From Rhipidocladum racemiflorum (Eukaryota > Streptophyta > Magnoliopsida > Poales > Poaceae), in NCBI GenBank assembly GCA_036346355.1, contig CM070569.1:42696276-42760275 (forward strand): DNA of 64,000 bases, written 5' to 3'. The notes beneath the pieces were generated by a model. That model was not told the DNA's origin. It ran no database searches and worked only from the letters and a program-made list of their open reading frames with translations. Position 1 is the first letter of the stretch; the number at the start of each line of letters is the position of its first letter. Shown one piece after another: positions 48,120 to 60,179 of this stretch. The position numbers and the translations under genes were made by a program.

Positions 48120-49180
48120 AATGTAAGAAAGAAAAGAAAGAGAGGGAGAGGGAGAAGAAGAAGAGAAAAGAAAGAGAGGGAGAGGAAGAAGAGAAAGAGG
48201 AGGAGAGGGAGGAGAGGGAGAAGAGGGAGGAAGGAGAGGGAGAAGAGGGAGAGGAGGAGAGGAGGAAGAAGAAGAAGAAGATCGCGTCTGCAGTAAATTT
48301 TTTCTTTCTTGTATGTTTCTTTTAACTTAGTGACAAGATTGATTAATTAGTGATTTAGCGAGTAGTATTGTCATGTTTTCGCGACTTAGTGACTTAGCAA
48401 AAATTTAGCGATTAGCGTTTTTTTCGAATTAGCGACTTAGCGTTGTTTTCGCGATATAGGAACAAATCCCCATGCTACTTAGCGTTAGTTTAGCGACTTA
48501 GCGATGTTTTCGCGAGATAGCGTTGTTTTCGCGATATAGGAAAAAATCTCCATGCTACTTAGTGACTAGATTGATTAATTAGTGATTTAGCGAGTAGTAT
48601 TGTCATGTTTTCGCGACTTAGTGACTTAGCAAAAATTTAGCGATTAGCGTTGTTTTAGTTATATCGACTTAGCTTTTTTTTAGCGACTTAGCGTTGTTTT
48701 CGCGATATAGGAACAAATCTCCATGCTACTTAGCGTTAGTTTAGCGACTTAGCGATGTTTTCGCGATATAGGAACAAAATAGGAATTTACCCCGTCTGTC
48801 GCCATTCCATTTGGCTATATAGGAACAAAATAGGAAGAAGCGACAAGATTTAGTACCAGACGCTGCTGAGGCGTCTGTCGCCAAATGGAATGGCGACAGA
48901 GCCCTTACCCATCATGAGCGGCAGTTCTGTCGCCATTTCTCGCTCGCAGAGAAAGAGGGACAGAGAGGGAGAGGAAGAAGAGAAAGAGAGGGAGAGGAAG
49001 AGAGGGAGAGGGAGAGGAAGAGGAGGAGAGGGAGAGGAGGAAGAGGAGGAGAGGGAGAGGAGGAAGAAGAGGATCTCGGTTTCGCAGGTAATTTTTTTTT
49101 GTATGAAATTAGCAATTTAGTGAGTAGATTAATGACTAATTTAGTGATTTAGCGAGTAGTATTATCATGTTTGCCATGCT
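48120..49180. repeat. Subterminal repeats of MULE-2: two GA-rich blocks and a 232-bp duplication
   Basis: GA-rich blocks at 48125-48285 and 48950-49070 are each followed by gcaggtaatttttt- or gcagtaaatttttt-like sequence, suggesting a duplicated leader and splice-donor region. Between them, tgattaattagtgatttagc begins at 48340 and 48572 (232-bp period). Many copies of tttagcgacttagcg and ttttcgcgatatagg occur. Confidence 0.75.
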
Positions 49181-49678
49181 TGCCTCGGCTTTGCTCGCCT
49201 CAGCCCCGTCGACTCTGTTCTTAGTGCGCGGCCCGGTCACACTTGCCTCGGCTTGCCGGCCTCACCCGTTGCCTCCACGCTTCGCTCGGTGATGGTAACA
49301 CGACCCAAACTAGTCAGCCCTTCCACGAAGCCAAATGACGGCAATAATCGCATAAAGATGAAGCCGGCTTGTATATGGCAAAATCGCCTTTATAGCCAAA
49401 TGGACCGGAAAATGCTATGAACAATTTCTGGGAAAGTAGGAAAATAATTATGAATTAGCCCTTCTTTTTTAGAAATTTTAGAAATCAGTAAATAAATTCA
49501 GAAATTTGGTAGTAAACAACGAAAAATAGTTTTTGGGCTTATGGACTACGGAAAATTTGGCGAAATTGGTATTAGCATACTGTGGATTTACTTTTATAGC
49601 CTCAAATATTTGCTGAAATTGCTTGTGGTATGGATGAACGAGTGCGATTTACGATATATTACGGAGAGGAATTAGAAC

Positions 49679-52245
49679 ATGGGTGTAGAAGGGGTGGAAC
49701 TAAGTCATTTCCCAAGTGTGGTAATTGGTGCATCACGTCCAGTGAGGCGTTCATGGAGCCTTGTTAGAAGATGGTTATACCAAATATTCTCGTTGGACCG
49801 TGAGTTGCATGGTGTGAAGTCGCACGGAGTAGGGTGTCGGAGGCAGCTATGCGTCTTGGGAGTTAGTTGAAATTACAGTCCGAAGTCATGGAGTTCGTAT
49901 GTCGAGCGGCGATTAAGAGAGGATGGCCATTAGTATTGTTGGCGCAAGCATTTGAGAAAGCGAGATGGCATCCGCGAGCTGTGAGGAGGTTGTTGGTGAT
50001 GAAGAGGAGGAAGTTGGGGAGAGCGGCCAAGCAAGAGAATACTCGGTGAGGCATGATGTTAGTTACGCTTTCGAGGAAGCGGTGCAAGGTGAAGAAGTTG
50101 GTGTTCCAATGGAAGATGTGCGAGGAACCAATGGGTGTGGCGGGCGTCACGAGGAACCAATGGGTGTGGCAGACGAGGAGAACATATTGAATCATTGGTG
50201 ATATCAATGGGCCTTGAGCCGGGACTACGAGGATTTAAGTAACGATGAAGAGGATGAAGAGCCTTTCCAGCGAGTGGGATGAGTGTCGATTCGACAAGTG
50301 ATGGTCAACGAGGTGAAGATGTCCAATGGGGTACAATCGGAATGAGGTGCGGCAAGATGCAATTTACAAGGATAAAGGTGAGGTGCGAGAAGCGATCCAC
50401 GGCATGGGCGTGTCGCTGCGTAGACCCTTACAGGTTGCTAAGTCGATCGGCGGGTGTATGATGTCGGATGCAAGATGGAAGGTTGCCCATGGCGTGTCCA
50501 TGCTTACCAACCTAAATGGGACACAATTTGGAAGTGTTCTATAGTAGTGCCGCATGCATGTGTCTTGTGAGTCTACACAATCGCATAGAAATATATCTTA
50601 GGCTTTGTTGCCAATGTAATGTACGGGAGATTGTGGGCAACCTGGATTTAGAGCCACGTGCCATCATACTTGCAATAGAGCGAGAGGTATCGATACCACG
50701 ATAAGCTATGCGAAGGCATGGAGAGCGAAGCGAAGGCATTGGAAGCAAGGTTTGGCACGTCACGAAGACTCCTATCGAGAATCTGCCAGGGTTGCTTCAG
50801 GTGATCAAGGAAAGGAATCTTTGGGACTTATGTCGATATTTTCGAGCAACCTTCACGGCGTTTCCCTGGGAAGATGTTGCTCAGCGGGCATTCTTTGCTT
50901 TGGTGCGTGTATCAACGCATTCGGACATTGCCGTCCGTTGTTATGCGTGGATGGGACTTTTACGACCGGGAAGTACAAAGGCGGATATTGATCGCCATAG
51001 GGATCGATGGCAATAATCGAGTTCTTCCGTTGCGCTCGCATTCGTAGAGGGTGAGAACAGCGATAGTTGGCTATGGTTTCTAAGGAGCGTGAAAGGGGGT
51101 CGTGGAACAGCGGCCTGGTGTGTGTGTCATACATGATCGGCATCCGGGTTGCTAAAGGCGATCGTGCAATTGCAGCAAGGTGAAGATGAGACACATCCAT
51201 GGCACGATTTGCGTAGTAGGTGGTGTAAGCGGCACATGGGCGCCAATTTTTACAAGCGATTCGGGAACAAAGAGTGACAAAGCTTTTAAGAGGCTGTGCG
51301 ACGAGAATCAGGAAAGAAAATTTGAGAGACTATGGAAGAAGTTGGGCGAGCTAACGTCAAGGCATACTGACCAAAGCGGCGAAGAAGCCAACAGCTTCCG
51401 CAGGGAGGCCCGATGGCGCTTGCAGAGTTACCAGCAGACCCTCCACACCTGGTTCGGAGGAATGGAAGGGCTATGAAATCCTTCTCCGAATGGATAGAGC
51501 ATGAGCCTAAGGAGAAATGGGCTCACTTTATGACACCGATGGCGCCAGGTATGGGGTCATGACGACAAACTTAGGTGAGGTTTACAATTGGGTCATGCGG
51601 GGTTGAGGCCACTTCCTGGTTGCTATAGTGGAGGGTGTTCTTCGTGGCATAACGAAGTACTTTGTGGATCGCTATGCTAGGGCCGTCGCCATATGAATGC
51701 CCACGATGTGAAGTACTCGAGATGATTTATGCATTACATGGAGGAAAAGGGCAAGAAGGGGAGATGCATAGAGCATTGAAGATGGGCACGAGGGAGCTCC
51801 GATTTGAGGTACTATGTAAAGATAAATCGGGCGTGGGACAAACCGTGGAGAGTTACACATGAATGCACCATGCATAGACAAACATGTGCATGCACTGCAA
51901 CAAGCCTCAAATGCATTACACGAGGCCATGCGCACATGTCATGGCGGCCTGCTCAACGATCCGAATGGATCGGTATATTCTTGTCTCATTTCTTCAACAA
52001 GGAAGAAGTGATGGCAACCTGGAGTGGGGAAATGTCACGGTTTTCGAGTGGTGGGTTTATTCACGGAGCATCATACCTGGGAGGCGACACGGTGGGTTCC
52101 GGATTTAAGTAAATTTGAAGGGTGTTGGGCGACGGCGGACAAGGCGTATAAGGAGCGATATGGATGCAAATGGAAAGTGGACGTCGTGTGAAGAAATGTT
52201 CGATTTGCAAGGAGGCGGGCCACACTTTCAAGTATTGTCCCACGG
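49679..52245 (+). pseudogene. MuDR-type transposase of MULE-2, heavily frameshifted
   Basis: Conserved blocks are scattered over three frames. CKMEGCPWRVHAYQPKW lies near 50468. VDGTFTTGKYKGG (first catalytic Asp region) is near 50950, followed by IDGNNRVLPL and VIHDRH near 51130. KRLCDENQERKFERLWKKL is near 51290-51345. A SWIM-like finger (MCMHCNKPQ..CAHVMAAC) is near 51880-51950. A CCHC knuckle (CSICKEAGHTFKYC) lies at 52197-52237. The order is the normal one for plant MuDR transposases, but more than ten frame changes or stops are needed, so it is dead. Confidence 0.88.
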
Positions 52246-52530
52246 TTGAGGCGATAAAAATTGTTGTACGTCGTTTATGTATGGAGTTTCCAATTAAATT
52301 GTTGTGCGTCGTTTATGTATGAACTTTACAATTAAATTGTTATGCGTTATTAATGTATGGACTTTCCAATTGAATTGTTGTTCGTCGTTTATGTATGTAC
52401 TTACTATTAAATTGTTGTACTTCAAATTTATTATGGAATGATTGTTTGCACTTTCTTTATGTAATTGTTGTGTTCAATTTGTAACGATATGTTCTTCTAT
52501 TTTCCTATTGTCGGGTTACACATTGCAGGT

Positions 52531-55123
52531 ATGGCGTCTGAGTTGCTTGACCGGTGATAGATGCGACTCACCGGAGCCACTTGGCCACGGCGCCGCCGCA
52601 GCCGAGGCATCTACCTCTTGAGCTTGGCGCCCTACGCTTGCGCACCCCCATGAGAGCATGGAGGATTGACCCGCGATGGCTTCCGAGGTTAGTACACTAA
52701 TCACAGGGTTATATAAGTTCAATGCACTTTGTCATCTATGTGTGCGAGCAGCGTACTTACAATATTTTCATGTAGGTTGAGGGCAGCGGGGTTGCTTCCA
52801 TTAGCCAGGATGGTGGAGGCTACCGTCGGCCCGACGCCAGACCAGCGAGGTTCCTCCAGGAGGTTCCGTGCGACCGGTCCTTCTTGGCGACCGCTTTGGT
52901 GGACCGTTGGCGCCCTGAGACGCACACGTTCCACCTTCCGTGCGGCGAGATGGCGCCCACACTTGAGGATGTGAGTTACCCATCGGGCCTACCTTGCTCG
53001 GGGGGACGCAGATGGTGCCGGTCGACGTCGACCACGGCGGCGACGGACCTCTGCACCGGTTCGCAGTGTGATACCAGCAGAATCGTACAACACTTTCACT
53101 TCTACGCACGGCCCTACGCAGAAGTGGTGGTTCGATTCTATGTAAGTTGCGCTTTATTTTGTAGTTTTTTATCCGCTTCAGTTCCGCCGCTAACCATAGC
53201 CTTTTGCAGCCGAGAGGATGGCGGCGGAGGCGGAGGACTACGTCGTCACCCGCCACTTCGAGGCGTACTGATCGGCTATTCGGTGGGTCATGTTCAGCTC
53301 GAGCCACGGAGACTCCGTCGACAAGCACTTGATCGATTCGCGGTCGATCGCGGAGAAGCGACATGGATCATATCCCATACCGGCTTGGGGACCGGCGATC
53401 TTGGCGGCCACCTACCGTGCTCTTTGCGATGGGTGCCGTCGCACCTCGGACTCATCCGTTCTCATTTGGGTGTCCGCTCTCGCTTGATTGTGGTCGTTCG
53501 AGAGGTTCCAGATCGGACGTCCACATATAGACCTGAGCCGTATGGCGGCGATTTCTACCGGCGATTGGAGATGAGGTCGACCGCCCTACCATGGGGTCTT
53601 TGTGGTGTCGCCGACGGGTTAGTACCACATAATATATTGCCTTGTTTGTGAAATAATTTTTATCAATACTATTCTGTACTAACGTTGGTGTATTCCTTGT
53701 TTTTGCAGCCCACTTTCGCCCCAGTTACGTCGCACGCTTCGTACCCTGAGTACGTAGCGATGTTTGACCAGCTGACAGATGACCGCGTCATTTGGCGGCC
53801 CTACCTTCCAGAGCTTGTCGACGCGCGAGCTTCTCAGGGACTTTCGCTGCAGTGCAGCAGTGACGCCGCATACTGGCTCACACGGCGTCACTTGGTTTTC
53901 GACGTGTGCGTTGAGACGTACGCGGCCCACCGCGTCATGCGGCAGTTTGGCCTCCGTCAGGAGTTCCCCCCGCCTGCAGGTGCCATCGTCCCGGCTAGCG
54001 TCCACTCGTTAGTATTGCTTTCCATCTCTGTTACAATTATTTAATATCTTATTTAATTGCATATTTAACTAATGAAGTTTTCTTTGCAAATCGACTAATG
54101 CAGACTGACACGCAAGGGCTTAGGCCCTGGTACGAGCTGGGCGACACGCATGATTCCTCATATTGAGCAGTGGGCGCAGGCTTTGGCAGACGTGCACGAG
54201 GAGGCGCCCCTTACGACCACGCCACGTCACGGCGACTACATCCGGTGGTACAGGCGCGCTGCACGCGTTCGAGTTGTGCGTGTGGTGGAGTCACCTCCGA
54301 GGCACGTTCCCTCCACACGGACACCTACCCTACACGGTAGGACTCGCTTTTCACCGCGTGGTTAGTACTTGCTCCCACAAGTTGTATACCACTGCCTGCA
54401 TAGAACTAACAAGCCATTTTCCGCAGTGTGACATTGCTCGGGAGGTGCACGACGACGCGGCCTCGATGGTGGCAGCTATCGACACGCAACGCGACCATGG
54501 ATCGGTGAGAGCGATGTTGCGAGGTGTTGTCGACAAGACCGGTCGCATCGTCCACCTTACGTCGGGCACGAGATTGAGGGACGATGTGGCGGCACAGTCG
54601 GCCGTTCGTCCGTATGCGTGGCGGCGGGGTTCGGCCACCGCCACTAGCAACTGCGCCACTAGCCCCTCCTCCCGATGTACCCGGGGCTCCAGGTGGCGGC
54701 GACCCTCTGAGTACACCTTTACGCTCTGCCCTTATCTACTACATTTTTACATTACGTGTGCTAACGTGAAACATTTTTCAACGGTAGTCGATGGCCGTAG
54801 CGCGACCCACTCTGGCGGCTCGAGCCCGTTGGCGACACCGATGTTCTTCACGATTGGCTTGATCCCCAATGACGGCGATGGAGGATATCCTTGGTCCTTC
54901 GCGGCTCGCCTCGCGCCCGGATGATCGGCCGACGCAGTCGACCAGCGCCGGACCCAGTCAGTCGACGCAGGACCCCTTCACTACTCCGACTCCACCACGT
55001 CGCACTACTAGGAGTTCTCGCGGAGTTCCTGCTGACCCATTGACATATTCAGCTGGGCATGTTCAGCGTCGGAGGAGGCCAGGGGCCACACGTGGCGTCT
55101 TACCTCGCAGGGGCCGTAGCTAG
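52531..55123 (+). pseudogene. Plant mobile domain (PMD / MAIN-like) gene relic in MULE-2
   Basis: The frame opens MASELLDR at 52531. Recognisable blocks are RAWRIDPRWLPR (near 52650), LRAAGLLPLARMV (near 52779), ALVDRWRPETHTFHLPCGEM then APTLEDVSYPSGLPC (52900-52990), and HASYPEYVAMFDQLTDDRVI then WRPYLPELVDARA (53730-53830). These are followed by YWLTRRHLVFDVCVETYAAH and RVMRQFGLRQEFPPPAG (53870-53980), and IPHIEQWAQALADVHEEAP (54150). The last exon ends RRRRPGATRGVLPRRGRS. These match the PMD (aminotransferase-like / MAIN) family, which occurs both as host silencing factors (MAIN, MAIL1) and inside transposons. Several GT-AG introns are visible. Frameshifts, for instance between 52860 and 52900, indicate decay. 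Confidence 0.8.
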
Positions 55124-55254
55124 TTTTTGCTTTAGTTTTATCTTTTAGTACTATCGGTTCATTACGTGGAACAGTGACTTTGTTCAACTGGTTTATCTTT
55201 TCGTATGTTTTATCTCAATGAATCCGCCTTTCATGGTTTTACGACTTCCTCCGG

Positions 55255-56210
55255 CCCAAAAAATAACTTCCAACATGCATTTCTACGGGCCGCCGAAAAT
55301 CCTTCATCGTTAGGGTTCGTGCGCGAATGTAATACTTAGGGTTATTGGGCGTTGAGAATTTATATGCGAAGAGAGTTGTAACTGAGATATTTTTACGGAA
55401 TATGGTAGTCCGTACACCAAATAGCAGATCTGGTACATCCGGTCCAAAAAATAACTTCCAACATGCATTTCTACAGCCGTAGAAAATCCTTCATCGTTAG
55501 GGTTAGATGCGAATGTAATACTTAGGGTTATTGGGCGTTGGGAATTTATATGCGAAGAGAGTTGTGGCGAGATATTTTTACGAATATGGTAGTCCGTACA
55601 CCAAATAGCAGATCTGGTACATCCGGTCCAAAAAATAACTTCCAACATGCATTTCTACGGGCCGCCGAAAATCCTTCATCGTTAGGGTTCGTGCGCGAAT
55701 GTAATACTTAGGGTTATTGGGCGTTGGGAATTTATATGCGAAGAGAGTTGTAACTGAGATATTTTTACGAATATGGTAGTCCGTATACCAAATAGCACAT
55801 CTGGTACATCCGGCCCAAAAAATAACGTCCAACATGCATTTCTACGGTATGAAAATCCTTCATCGTTAGGGTTCGTCTTGTGAATGTAATACTTAGGGTT
55901 CTTGGGCGTTGGGAATTTATATGCGAAGAGAGTTGTAACTGAGATATTTTTACGAATATGGTAGTCCGTACACCAAATAGCAGATCTGGTACATCCGGTC
56001 CAAAAATAACTTCCAACATGCATTTCTACGGCCGCAGAAAATCCTTCATCGTTAGGGTTCGGCGCGAATGTAATACTTAGGGTTATTAGGCGTTGGGAAT
56101 TTATATGCGAAGAGAGTTGTAATGGCGAGATATTTTACGAATATGGTAGTCCGTATACCAAATAGCACATCTGGTACATCCGGCCCAAAAAATAACTTCC
56201 AACATGCATT
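55255..56210. repeat. Satellite-like tandem array, five full 184-188 bp units plus a partial sixth
   Basis: The landmark ataacNtccaacatgcattt occurs at 55263, 55451, 55635, 55822, 56006 and 56192, spacing 188, 184, 187, 184 and 186. Units contain ccttcatcgttagggttcg, tttatatgcgaagagagttg and ggtagtccgtacaccaaata. The array lies inside MULE-2, between the PMD and GRF-like relics. Confidence 0.95.
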
Positions 56211-56229
56211 GGACCACGAGACAACACAA

Positions 56230-56390
56230 AGCTGCGCGACCTATCACCCTCAGCTGCACGACCTACCACCCTCAATCAAAGCGCACGACCAGTCACCCTC
56301 AATGTAAGTGCATGACCTGCCACCCTCAATAAAAGTCATGCGACGACTGCCACCCTCAATAAAAGCTGCACGACCGGTCACCCTCAATGC
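56230..56390. repeat. Short minisatellite, about six 25-29 bp units
   Basis: Units follow gcacgacctgccaccctcaa plus taaaa. The array lies between the satellite and the presumed promoter of the third MULE-2 gene. Confidence 0.8.
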
Positions 56391-56601
56391 GACTTGACAA
56401 CACGCCATTGTCGGCTTTCTCGGACTTATTGGACCACGGCGTCGTGCGGCTTTCACGGCGTGACAAGTGATGCGACTTTGCGAAGGCGTGCCATGTCGTT
56501 CAGCTTTGCTAATGATGTGACAGGTTGTGCAGCTTTCGGAGAGGGGAGACAGGTCATGCATCTTTGCCAAGTGGATGACAGGCTATCTAGCTCGCCACCA
56601 C

Positions 56602-56608
56602 TATAAAA
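56602..56608 (+). promoter_or_regulatory. TATA box (tataaaa) of the third MULE-2 gene
   Basis: ctataaaacc lies about 80 bp upstream of the ATG at 56682, at a normal distance for a plant promoter. Confidence 0.5.
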
Positions 56609-56681
56609 CCGGTGGAGGGATGCACTTCCATTACCAACAGACTGACAATCAACTTCTGCACACTTCACATGAATTAGGCTA

Positions 56682-58075
56682 CGATGTCGTTCTACCGTCG
56701 CCTCTTCAAAGAAGCTTAAACTTAACCCCGAATACCGGATGCGAGTTGTGTTGGCGCTCGATTCTTCGGAGTTGCCCGACCTAATTGCGCTGCAACCTTC
56801 CTGGCGAAGATGATGCAGTCTAACCACGAGCTACGGCCGGCGCTCATTCTTGTTGTGCACACGGCTATGAGGTAAACCTCTGGTGTCATTCTGATTAAGG
56901 TACCACTACCATTTCATGCGTCGTTTTCTTTTGTAGCGCATGGACCGGTGTTGCTTCTTCCAATGGATCGACGGCCGGAACGACGTGACTACGAATTTCT
57001 CAACAAGCGCCACGACGCCTACCCCACTTCGCGAGAACTTCACCGGTGGGAGAGGCCGCGGGATATGTCCCCTTCTAGATCGGCCAGGAGTTTAGGGCGG
57101 TGGGCAAGAGAGCAACCAATCGGTGAGTTCCATGCAACATGCTAATGTTACGCAGTGATTCTGTGATCACAAAGTAGTAATTCTAAATCGCTTCCTCGCA
57201 TACAGGACTCCAAGAAGAAACTTGCAAAATGGATAAAGTCAAAAGAGAAACCTCCTCAAGGGCCCGCACCGAAAGCCCGAATTTTGCGATCACGACTGGA
57301 AGCGATCGTTGATACACCAAGGGATCTAGCGGACCGGAGATTCTCTGGTGCCCCTTGGCCGAGGATGAATGGTGCGCCTACTTCAACTGGGTGGATGGGA
57401 GAAGTACCACCCACATCTCAAACTTCCCATATGGGATAACTGGGAGCAACCCTCTCCGTGGTGCTACTTCCGCCCAAAAGCCGCACTCGAGCACGCCCAA
57501 GGTATTTTGCAACGACCACGACATACATCTTGTATGGACTGCAGGGCACGCTTCGATTATACAAGGATAAGCCCAACACGCACCTCTGCACCATATAGTG
57601 GAGTGCGAGCCGAAACAAAGAAGACGTCTCCGCAAGGAACCAGAAGTGGAAGAGGGTTCCTCCACTCTAAGTAGGGACAAGGGGAAGCAGCCGGCCGAGA
57701 TGCGCACAATGGAAGAAATCCTTGCCGGATTCTGAGACCATCAGGGAACCCGAGCGGTATTAACATAGGGGCGCAGGAAATCGGGAAGGCATGCCCATAT
57801 GGGAGGACAGGACTCACAGAATGCACACAAACAAGTTACTTCTTACACCCAGAGACGTATGGCATAGGCTACCCATTCGGCGCAAGCTGGGAGCACTGCG
57901 CACGGCCATGGAGCTCTTTCATAAGAGAGATTGAGCGGTGTCCGAGAACAAATCGCAAAAGAATGACGGGTGATGTAATATGTAGAAAATGTATGGCATC
58001 GTTCCCACTCTACGAACATAGACGGAACGATCACTTGTTCCACCATGACAACCAGTGTTATCGTCACTTCTCTTA
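56682..58075 (+). pseudogene. Third MULE-2 gene relic with GRF-like zinc-finger motifs
   Basis: The first exon opens MSFYRRLFKEA, followed by a frameshift into LNPEYRMRVVLALDSSELPD. After a probable intron, a block reads CCFFQWIDGR (near 56947). Later another reads WCAYFNWVDGR (near 57365), preceded by a basic/proline-rich stretch. C-x-FFxWxD is the end of a GRF zinc finger, so the protein may have had two GRF-like modules. Further stops and frame changes follow up to about 58075. The domain call rests on short motifs and is tentative. Confidence 0.5.
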
Positions 58076-60035
58076 GAAATATAAATCCTTTCTTTGTAAT
58101 GTCATTGTAATATAATCTGTTGCTCCTTTCATCATCTAAACTTTCGTTACATGTGCACTACTAACGTTGAGTTTTGTTCCTAAGGTTACTACCTGCATAT
58201 ACGTGCTTTGCACAATGATCGTAAAATCAGTCATCAATTGGTAGCCTTCTTTGATTGATTCCTTTCCTTTCTGTTGAGCCATGAAAGCGACCTATTAGAT
58301 CGCAATTATCCATACATGTACAAGTTGTACAACCCTCTGGATTTGCAATTTTTGGTTCTTGACATTGGTTTTCTTGACATATACGTAAAATGTAACACCT
58401 TCGTGAGGAGCTCGAGAATTCTCGGTTTCAACTCGGTTTATCAACATTTTTTTGAACTCGGTTTCAAAATCCGAAATAAACAAAAAAATAGATTGCCTGG
58501 CCTTGTTAAGGTGAACCCGACAAGGCATCTTATTCACTATTGTCATTTCGGTGTGACAAATACACCGATTTTCGGTTTAAGCGTTGACCGAATAAAACAT
58601 GTCCGGTTTTGCATATACGGAGATGCAATTTCAGGTTTCGCGGTCTGGCAGAAGCGAATACGGTTGGGTTTTCGCTCTTACACAAAAATGTTGTATAGAT
58701 TTTAAAATACAATAAATATTGTGTATAGAATTCCAAAATTTGCTTATACATGTCGCATATATATATATTAAAGTATATACTGATTCAATAATATTTTTTC
58801 AGCCTTTTCACATTACTTTTCCTTCATAATTGTAATTTTATACGATACAACAAAGAATTATCACAGCTAAATATGTTTTTCCTTAATTTATTGAGCACGC
58901 CCTCCTATGTCCATTTCAATTGGCGACAAGTGTCGCCATTTCAAATGGCGGCAGGGGCAAACTTCGACATTTCCATCGCCGCCCCACGCAGAGGGTGGAA
59001 TGCCCCGCCGCCATTCCATTTGGCGACAGGATGGACGAAAATTCGGTTTCTTCGCCATTTGAATTGGCGGCGACAGAGCTCTGCCGCCAATTGAAATGGC
59101 GACAGGACCCTGTCGCCATTTCAAATGGACACAGGGGGGTAGTTTTGCTATTTTCTTTTTCGGCATATTATTTCTGTAAATTTTGATTAAAATAATATTA
59201 TTTAAAAAAAAAATTCATCTTTATAAGCTAGTAAATAAATTAAATCATCTATATTGAGTTGTCCTGCAGATTTACAACTATAGGTTAGCAAAGCAATAGT
59301 GACTCACTTACTGGGCCTTGGATCCCTACTGTTCTGGCCCAAGGCCTGGCAGACTCACCAACACCACCAACTCATTCTTATAATAGTTAAGATACCTATA
59401 CAAAAATTGATCCCCACGGACTGCATTCTGTGTCTTGTGAAGAAGCCACGTCATCCCGATTATTCTTATCCTTTGGATGAGTTCTCAAAGGTGCAGATTG
59501 GTTTCCGCTTCATACCTTCAGGCTAGGCCCAAGCAGCCGCCCCGGCCCAGAGAAAAATCCCACATACTCAGCCCAACCACCCACAGCACGAGCCCAATCA
59601 AATCCAGCCGAACCCCCCCTCCCCACGCCACGCGAACTCGTCGGATCGCTTCCTCCGTCGGCCACGGCCGAGAAACGCCGCCGCACTGGTCCGCGCGACG
59701 CCGCGAACCGCATCCCATCTCCTCGCCTTTCTCGCGAGCACGATCTATCCCACCCATCACCCATTTATCCCTGCGCTGCCTCCTCCGATTCCCCTCACAC
59801 ATCTCCTAATCGATCTCCCCCGTGGGCTCCCCCACTTCCTGTGGCTCCTCCTCCTCCCCCTCCTCCGTCTTTTCTACCTTTTCCTCCCCTCGCAGCCGCG
59901 CCGGATCGGCAGCATGGTGAGGTCCCCGCCGTCTCCGCTGTTGCGTAGCGCCGACCCGGCCAGCCATTCCCTTCCTCTGCGTCACGGTGACACCCTCGAC
60001 ACTGCCTAGGAATGCTCAGGTTTGCTTTCCTTTTT

Positions 60036-60179
60036 GAGAGGTGCTTCTATGCTCTTCCTTCTAGTATAAGTTGCACAAATCTTGAAGCAAGCGAAGGGGT
60101 AAGTAATCACCATCTATTCTTCATTCATGCTTTAATAGTTGTGCAACTTTTAAAAGGAAGAGCATAGAAGCATCTCTCA
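60036..60179. repeat. Hairpin with arms of about 40 nt and a 61-nt loop (miRNA-like foldback)
   Basis: The left arm gtgcttctatgctcttcctt (within 60036-60078) and the right arm (60140-60179), inverted gatgcttctatgctcttcct, pair over about 25 continuous bases with one G-T type mismatch. A small bulge and a further AGTTGCACAA pairing follow. A third partial copy, agagatgcttctatgctta, lies at about 60377. Confidence 0.8.

Larger units (their letters stand above)
47827..59216 (+). mobile_element. MULE-2: 11.4-kb Mutator-like element with transposase, PMD and GRF-like relics
   Basis: The terminal inverted repeats cover about 47827-48075 and 58905-59216. They start gaatttttttt, and share aaaatttacagaaataatat, GCCGAAAAAGAAAATAGC and ACTACCCCCCTGTGTCC. 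A perfect 10-bp duplication atctttataa (47817-47826, 59217-59226) proves a single insertion. The interior holds GA-rich and 232-bp repeats, a decayed MuDR transposase, a plant-mobile-domain gene relic, a 184-188 bp satellite array and a third relic with GRF-like motifs, all apparently on the + strand. The coding parts are heavily frameshifted, although the TSD and TIRs are well kept. Confidence 0.92.

Noticed and set aside
48063..49120. Arg/Glu-rich ORFs in MULE-2
   Set aside because: They are translations of GA-rich blocks without domain content.
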